Assembly: GCA_039621445.1 (NCBI GenBank)
Contig: CP154956.1
Span: 41,812,437-41,876,436 of the forward strand
DNA length: 64,000 bases
Source: Euglena gracilis
Lineage: Eukaryota > Euglenida > Euglenophyceae > Euglenales
Reading direction: 5' to 3'
In this document: in pieces, positions 63,958-64,000 of the stretch
How positions within the stretch are numbered: position 1 is the first letter of the stretch
How the letters are laid out: each line of letters begins with the position of its first letter
The notes under the pieces: model-generated
Databases searched by the model: none
Seen by the model: only the letters and a program-made list of their open reading frames with translations
Told to the model about the DNA's origin: nothing
Translations under genes and position numbers: made by a program

Positions 63958-64000
63958 CAGGGTATTAAATGAGCGGGGGGAGGGGGGGGGTCGGACCCCC
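63958..64000. mobile_element. Family B MITE, left end, cut by window edge
   Basis: CAGGGTATTAAATGAGCGG, the same start as 51798. Confidence 0.7.

Overview
This window looks like eukaryotic nuclear DNA that is almost entirely transposable-element and repeat debris. Evidence: no compact operons or ribosome-binding sites; tRNA-type genes with internal promoter boxes and T-run terminators; a chromodomain; DIRS-type retrotransposon domains; 2A-like peptides; long micro- and minisatellites; and many short terminal-inverted-repeat elements flanked by exact 8-bp duplications. Runs of 8-20 G or C are scattered throughout. The species cannot be named from the sequence, and no intact host gene can be assigned with confidence.

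Layout. 0-6.2 kb: decayed tyrosine-recombinase (DIRS/Kangaroo-like) retrotransposon material. A 2A-bearing ORF is split by a 677-bp element. Next comes a methyltransferase-like NPPF domain joined through a second 2A motif to a gag-like region with a CCHC knuckle, itself interrupted by a GC/AT-bipartite repeat. A tyrosine recombinase lies on the opposite strand with its two halves in the wrong order. 6.2-8.3 kb: CGGA and GGCCGGCT tandem repeats, a tRNA-Pro(CGG) candidate and a second tRNA-like gene. 8.3-16.0 kb: the most unusual part, a chromodomain tail followed by a decayed ORF of about 1,950 codons of unknown family. It is broken by six in-frame stops, two frameshifts and a 483-bp hAT-like insertion that can be removed exactly at its duplication. 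This interval is packed with short near-perfect hairpins whose sequences differ but whose small loops are alike.

16-64 kb: repeats and fragments. They include a long direct-repeat pair, a third 2A motif on the minus strand, the C-terminal tail of a non-LTR reverse transcriptase, a possible second tyrosine-recombinase fragment, large TA/CA and GT microsatellites, paired 10-bp minisatellites, and a dense population of hAT-like miniature elements. Several of these have exact 8-bp duplications, one is nested inside another, and many carry a central GGCGC..GCGCC hairpin.

Together the window reads as a graveyard in which autonomous elements (DIRS-like, chromodomain-containing, non-LTR) have been cut up by waves of small non-autonomous DNA transposons, with G/C-run expansion on top. 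Domain and family names come from motifs read by eye; no database search was possible.
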